Positions 60,708-64,000 of a DNA stretch of 64,000 nt are shown piece by piece. The stretch comes from Arthrobacter sp. QXT-31 (GTDB lineage Bacteria > Actinomycetota > Actinomycetes > Actinomycetales > Micrococcaceae), in assembly GCF_001969265.1 (NCBI RefSeq), contig NZ_CP019304.1:744001-808000 (forward strand). Direction: 5' to 3'. Positions within the stretch are counted from its first letter, which is position 1. Every line of letters begins with the position of its first letter. Made by a program: the position numbers and the translations under genes. The notes under the pieces were generated by a model. That model was not told where the DNA came from. It worked only from the letters and a program-made list of their open reading frames with translations, and did not search any database.

Positions 60708-62198
60708 CTAGCCCTCTTCTGTAGATGCGGGGGAATTTGAGGAGTCAGTGTGGCCTTCGCGGGCCGCTGCGGCTTCTGCCAGTTCCGCGGACAGCGTGCC
60801 GGGACGGTTGGCAATGACCCAGCCCTCGGCGTTGCGCTGTGCTGCCATGGACAGCGCCAGGGCACCGGCCGGTACGTCCTTGCGGATCACGGCACCGGCG
60901 CCGCTGTAGGCACCGTCCCCCACCGTGACCGGAGCGACGAATACTGTGTTTGAGCCGGTGCGCACGCCCGAGCCGATCACCGTGCGGTGCTTCTTCTCGC
61001 CGTCGTAGTTCGCGGTGATGTTGCCGCACCCGATGTTGGTGTTCTCGCCGATCTCCGCGTCCCCGGCATAGCCCAGGTGGGACAGCTTGGAGCCGCGGCC
61101 GATCGTGACATTCTTGGTTTCGTAAAAGGCGCCGATTTTGCCGGTCTCGCCCAGCACCGTTCCCGGACGCAGGTAGGTGAAGGGGCCAACGCTGGCGCCC
61201 GCGCCGATCTGCGCACCGGAACCGTGGGTCCGGGTCACCTTCGCGCCCTCCCCGATGCTGACATCCGTCAGCGTGGAGTCGGGACCGACGACGGCGTCCC
61301 GCGCCACCGTGGTGGCGCCGTGCAGCTGCGTGTTGGGCAGGATCCGGACGTCCTCCGCCAGGGTTACCGTGGAGTCGATCCAGGTGGTGGCGGGGTCGAC
61401 CACGGTGACACCGGCGCGCATCCACGCTTCCACGATCCGGCGGTTGTGCTCGGCGCCCAGGGCGGCGAGCTGCACGCGGTCGTTGGCCCCTTCCACCTGC
61501 CAGCGGTCGGCGGTGACGACGGCGGCCACGCGGCCGCCTGCCTCACGGGCCAGCCCGAGGACGTCGGTCAGGTATTTTTCGCCCTGCGAGTTGTCGGTCG
61601 TGACATGGCCGAGGGCATCCCGGAGGAAAGCCGCATCGAAGGCGTAGATGCCGGAGTTGATTTCGCGGATGGTCCGTTCGGCGTCGGTGGCGTCCTTGTG
61701 CTCGCGGATACCTGTCACCGTGCCGTCCTCGCCGCGCAGAATCCGGCCGTAGCCGGTGGCGTCGTCAAGGATGGCGGTGAGGACCGTGACCGCGTTGCCC
61801 TCGCGCTCGTGGGTGGAGACCAGTTCGGAGAGCATTTCACCAGTGAGCAGCGGGACGTCGCCGTAGGTCACCACGACGGTTCCGGCGACTGGCTCCTTGG
61901 CGTCCAGTGCTTCGAGGGCCACTTCGACGGCGCGTCCGGTGCCGGGAACTTCGTCCTGGTCCACGATCAGCGCGTCCGGATCGAGTTCGGTGAGGTGGGC
62001 GGCGACGCGGTCCCGCTCGTGGCGGACCACGAGGGCCAGGCGCTCAGGGTTGATGCTGCGGGCGGCGAGCAGGGCGTGGCCCACCATGGAACGGCCGCCG
62101 ATTTCGTGGAGGATCTTGGGGGTACGGGATTTCATCCGGGTACCGGCACCTGCAGCTAGGACGATAACGGCGGCTGGGCCGGATTTCTCGGGGCTCAC
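60708..62198 (-). CDS. glmU: Bifunctional N-acetylglucosamine-1-phosphate uridyltransferase / glucosamine-1-phosphate acetyltransferase
   Basis: Makes UDP-GlcNAc for cell wall synthesis. 496 residues. The N-terminal uridyltransferase has VIVLAAGAGTRMKSRTPKIL and VTYGDVPLL; the C-terminal left-handed beta-helix has hexapeptide repeats and GYAGDAEIGENTNIGCG and NYDGEKKHRT, with a Ser/Glu-rich tail. The GTG at 62198 with AAGGAG 9 bases upstream is chosen; the longer frame to 62600 would run across tRNA-Gln. Confidence 0.95.
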   Translation of the reverse strand: MSPEKSGPAAVIVLAAGAGTRMKSRTPKILHEIGGRSMVGHALLAARSINPERLALVVRHERDRVAAHLTELDPDALIVDQDEVPGTGRAVEVALEALDAKEPVAGTVVVTYGDVPLLTGEMLSELVSTHEREGNAVTVLTAILDDATGYGRILRGEDGTVTGIREHKDATDAERTIREINSGIYAFDAAFLRDALGHVTTDNSQGEKYLTDVLGLAREAGGRVAAVVTADRWQVEGANDRVQLAALGAEHNRRIVEAWMRAGVTVVDPATTWIDSTVTLAEDVRILPNTQLHGATTVARDAVVGPDSTLTDVSIGEGAKVTRTHGSGAQIGAGASVGPFTYLRPGTVLGETGKIGAFYETKNVTIGRGSKLSHLGYAGDAEIGENTNIGCGNITANYDGEKKHRTVIGSGVRTGSNTVFVAPVTVGDGAYSGAGAVIRKDVPAGALALSMAAQRNAEGWVIANRPGTLSAELAEAAAAREGHTDSSNSPASTEEG

Positions 62199-62320
62199 GT
62201 ACGGGCTCTCCTTGCTCGGTTGCGCTGTACTGCATCCGCGGCTGCGTGCGCGGCGGTGTCCTGGCCTGTGTCCGGAACCGGCAGCAGGATTCATCCTACT
62301 GGACGCCTCTGATGCAGCTG

Positions 62321-62392
62321 TTCCGCCCATAGGATTCGAACCTATACTCCACGGCTCCAAAGGCCGGGGTGCTGCCGTTACACCAGAGCGGA
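62321..62392 (-). tRNA. tRNA-Gln (anticodon TTG)
   Basis: Minus strand, 72 bases. The acceptor stem pairs TCCGCTC with GGGCGGA, the D arm carries CTGGTGTAACGGCAG, the anticodon loop is CTTTGGA (TTG), and the T arm has GTTCGAATC. CCA is not encoded. It stands upstream of glmU on the same strand. Confidence 0.93.
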
Positions 62393-62539
62393 CCGTGCCC
62401 GGGGCTTCGCCTGGACACGAGAACCAATTCTGCCACGAACGTCGACGCTCGTGCGACCTCGGCGTCCAGGGCACTCCGGCGCCGGCTGGGACAGCACGCC
62501 GGGAACGGCCGCCACCCCTGCCCGCCGCTTGACATAAGG

Positions 62540-62545
62540 CATGAT
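62540..62545 (+). promoter_or_regulatory. -10 element of the TetR gene at 62552, leaderless type
   Basis: CATGAT ends 6 bases before the GTG at 62552. Confidence 0.4.
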
Positions 62546-62551
62546 GGGACG

Positions 62552-63238
62552 GTGAGCAACAGCACAGGGACAACTGACGGTCCGGGGAACCTGCCGGCAA
62601 GACCCGACGCAGCGGCGGGGCGGATCCCCCGCTCGCGGATGACCGGACCCCAGCGGCGCTCCCAGCTCATCGAGGTAGGCCGGGCCCTGTTTGCTATGCG
62701 GGGATTGGACGGCACAACCATCGAGGAGATCGCCGCCTCAGCCGGCGTCTCCAAGCCCGTGATCTACGAGCACTTCGGCTCGAAGGAAGGCCTGTACACG
62801 CAGGTCGTCGAGTTCGAGTTCCGCATCCTGCTCGCCTCCATCAACGACGCCCTGGCGGACGAAGCCAAGCCGCGCGTCCTCGTGGAGCGCGCCGCCCTGG
62901 CCCTGCTCACCTACATCGAGGACCGCACTGACGGCTTCCGCATCCTCATGCGGGACGCTCCCCCGTCCCAGCCCGAGGGCGCCTTTTCCACCCTGCTGTC
63001 GCACGTGACAGCCCGGGTGGAACACATCCTGTCCGACGAATTCGCCCGCCGCGGTTTCAGCGCTGCGGACGGTGCCATGTACGCGCAGATGCTGGTCGGC
63101 ATGGTGGCGATGACGGGCCAATGGTGGCAGGACGCCCGCGAACCCGACAAGCGCGCCGTCGCCGCCCACCTCGTCAACCTCGCCTGGAACGGCCTGACCG
63201 GCCTCAAGAAAGAACCCGAACTCCGCAGCGAGCCCTAG
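62552..63238 (+). CDS. TetR/AcrR family transcriptional regulator
   Basis: 228 residues. Helix-turn-helix GTTIEEIAASAGVSKPVIYE then HFGSKEGLY (residues about 52-80). The first 30 residues are Gly/Pro/Ala-rich. The C-terminal domain with MLVGMVAMTGQWWQD recalls regulators of lipid or mycofactocin-type genes, but no target can be named. The GTG at 62552 follows CATGAT by 6 bases and is the first start after the tRNA region; the frame upstream crosses the tRNA. It converges with the ABC-F gene. Confidence 0.87.
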   Translation: MSNSTGTTDGPGNLPARPDAAAGRIPRSRMTGPQRRSQLIEVGRALFAMRGLDGTTIEEIAASAGVSKPVIYEHFGSKEGLYTQVVEFEFRILLASINDALADEAKPRVLVERAALALLTYIEDRTDGFRILMRDAPPSQPEGAFSTLLSHVTARVEHILSDEFARRGFSAADGAMYAQMLVGMVAMTGQWWQDAREPDKRAVAAHLVNLAWNGLTGLKKEPELRSEP

Positions 63239-63324
63239 CCTCGTCCCCTCCGCTCGCCTTCCAAGGTGAGCGCAGGCACCCAGGCCGGGGACAGCATGAA
63301 CCCTGCCTCGGACGTCGGGAAGGC

Positions 63325-64000
63325 TTATTCGCCGAGGACTTCTGAGGCCTCCAGCCATTCGAGCTCGAGGGCGTCCTTTTCTTCGGAGAGGTCCTTCAGC
63401 TGCTTGTTGAGCTCGCCGAGGCGTTCGAAGTCGCCGTCGTTGGTACTGGCGGCCATTTGGACGTGGATCTTCTCTTCCTGCTGGGCGAGCTTGTTGAGCT
63501 GGCGCTCCACGCGGTTGAGGGACTTACGGGCCTCGCGCTTTTCGGCTTCGGTGGGCCCGGCGGGGGCTGCTTCGGCCTGGCCCGCCTGGCCGGAGCCCGT
63601 GACGGGGTTCCCGCCGCCGGTGACGGTGGAGCCGGCGAGGGCAGCCTCGCGGAGTTCGAGGTACTGGTCGACGCCGCCGGGCAGGCCGCGGATCTTGCCG
63701 TCGCCCAGGAGGGCCATCTGGTGGTCGGTGACGCGTTCGAGCAGGTAGCGGTCGTGGCTGACCACCACGAGCGTGCCGGGCCAGCCGTCCAGGACGTCTT
63801 CAACGGCGGCGAGGGTGTCGGTGTCGAGGTCGTTAGTGGGCTCGTCCAGCATCAGCACGTTGGGCTCGCCCACCAGCAGCCGCAGGAGCTGCAGGCGGCG
63901 CCGCTCACCGCCGGACAGGTCCCGGACCGGGGTCCACTGCTTCTGGTTGGTGAAGCCGAGCTGCTCCACGAGCTGGCCGGCCGTGAACTCCCGGCCGCCC
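63325..64000 (-). CDS. ABC-F family ATP-binding protein (partial, N-terminus outside window)
   Basis: About 225 C-terminal residues are seen. The second ATPase domain shows the signature DLSGGERRRLQLLRLL, Walker B LMLDEPTNDLD and the switch His in VVVSHDRYLLERVTD. The C-terminal coiled coil (KREARKSLNRVERQLNKLAQ; LSEEKDALELEWLEASEVL) is typical of Uup- or EttA-like ABC-F proteins, which act on the ribosome rather than in transport. Ala/Gly-rich linker between. No membrane part. The frame is open to the window edge. Confidence 0.88.
   Translation of the reverse strand, partial: GGREFTAGQLVEQLGFTNQKQWTPVRDLSGGERRRLQLLRLLVGEPNVLMLDEPTNDLDTDTLAAVEDVLDGWPGTLVVVSHDRYLLERVTDHQMALLGDGKIRGLPGGVDQYLELREAALAGSTVTGGGNPVTGSGQAGQAEAAPAGPTEAEKREARKSLNRVERQLNKLAQQEEKIHVQMAASTNDGDFERLGELNKQLKDLSEEKDALELEWLEASEVLGE

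Noticed and set aside
60708..62600. Long glmU frame starting at 62600
   Set aside because: The upstream 134 codons cross tRNA-Gln; the GTG at 62198 has a ribosome site and is the family start.
1..64000. CRISPR arrays, insertion sequences, prophage or integron parts
   Set aside because: No regularly spaced direct repeats, transposase, integrase or phage structural genes were seen on either strand.

Overview
This window is high-GC actinobacterial chromosome, most likely from a member of the Micrococcaceae (Arthrobacter / Pseudarthrobacter type). The reasons are: GC-rich codon use; many GTG and TTG starts; acyl-CoA carboxylase of the alpha/beta/epsilon type; a SCO4848-family protein, DUF2505, an Rv1264-like adenylate cyclase and a HemD-winged-helix regulator of NnaR type; and promoters of TAGnnT type directly in front of start codons. 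No insertion sequence, prophage or CRISPR array was seen. This is mostly core chromosome with one compositionally odd patch near 26.3-27.4 kb. The assignment to a genus is inference.

Layout. 1-5.4 kb (minus strand): partial large membrane-anchored protein with cadherin/Ig-like repeats, a pH-sensor-type adenylate cyclase, a PH-domain membrane protein and biotin-protein ligase BirA. 5.5-19.4 kb: an SDR enzyme, acyl-CoA carboxylase beta and epsilon, a DUF885 protein, a dicarboxylate/amino-acid symporter, an alpha/beta hydrolase, a His/Gly-rich secreted protein, a TetR-MMPL exporter pair, Maf and the biotinylated carboxylase alpha subunit. BirA, alpha, beta and epsilon together supply a complete acyl-CoA carboxylase and its biotinylation. 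19.4-26.3 kb: an MHS-type transporter, then the nitrate assimilation operon narK-nasA-nasC. 26.3-33.6 kb: a low-GC secreted protein, two small or unknown proteins, a quinone-reductase-type flavoprotein, purine nucleoside phosphorylase, an Rrf2 regulator and a phosphosugar mutase. 33.6-40.3 kb: nitrite reductase nirD (minus) diverging from nirB-cobA-nnaR (plus), followed by an orphan FAD protein.

40.3-52 kb: deoC, a small membrane protein, a YdjM-like membrane protein, mfd, an SDR-DUF2867 protein, DUF2505, SCO4848, nhaA and sufS-sufU. 52-58 kb: a probable 6C small RNA and two overlapping LAL-type LuxR regulators. 58-64 kb: pth, rplY, prs, glmU, tRNA-Gln(TTG), a TetR regulator and the C-terminal part of an ABC-F protein.

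The nitrogen genes form the best-supported system. Nitrate enters through NarK, is reduced by NasA with electrons from NasC, and nitrite is reduced to ammonium by NirBD, whose siroheme needs CobA. Four promoters in front of these genes (narK, nirD, nirB and the orphan FAD gene) carry 5-base boxes at 11-base spacing that resemble GlnR sites. In all four the last GAAAC/GAAAA box ends exactly 10 bases before the -10 hexamer. An NnaR-type co-activator is encoded in the nirB operon, which fits GlnR/NnaR control as known in Streptomyces.

Other points: the two unlinked carboxylase transcription units share an inverted repeat TTGTAGnnnCCCTACA; three very long near-perfect palindromes sit 10-20 bases after stop codons; and about a dozen genes appear to be transcribed without a leader.
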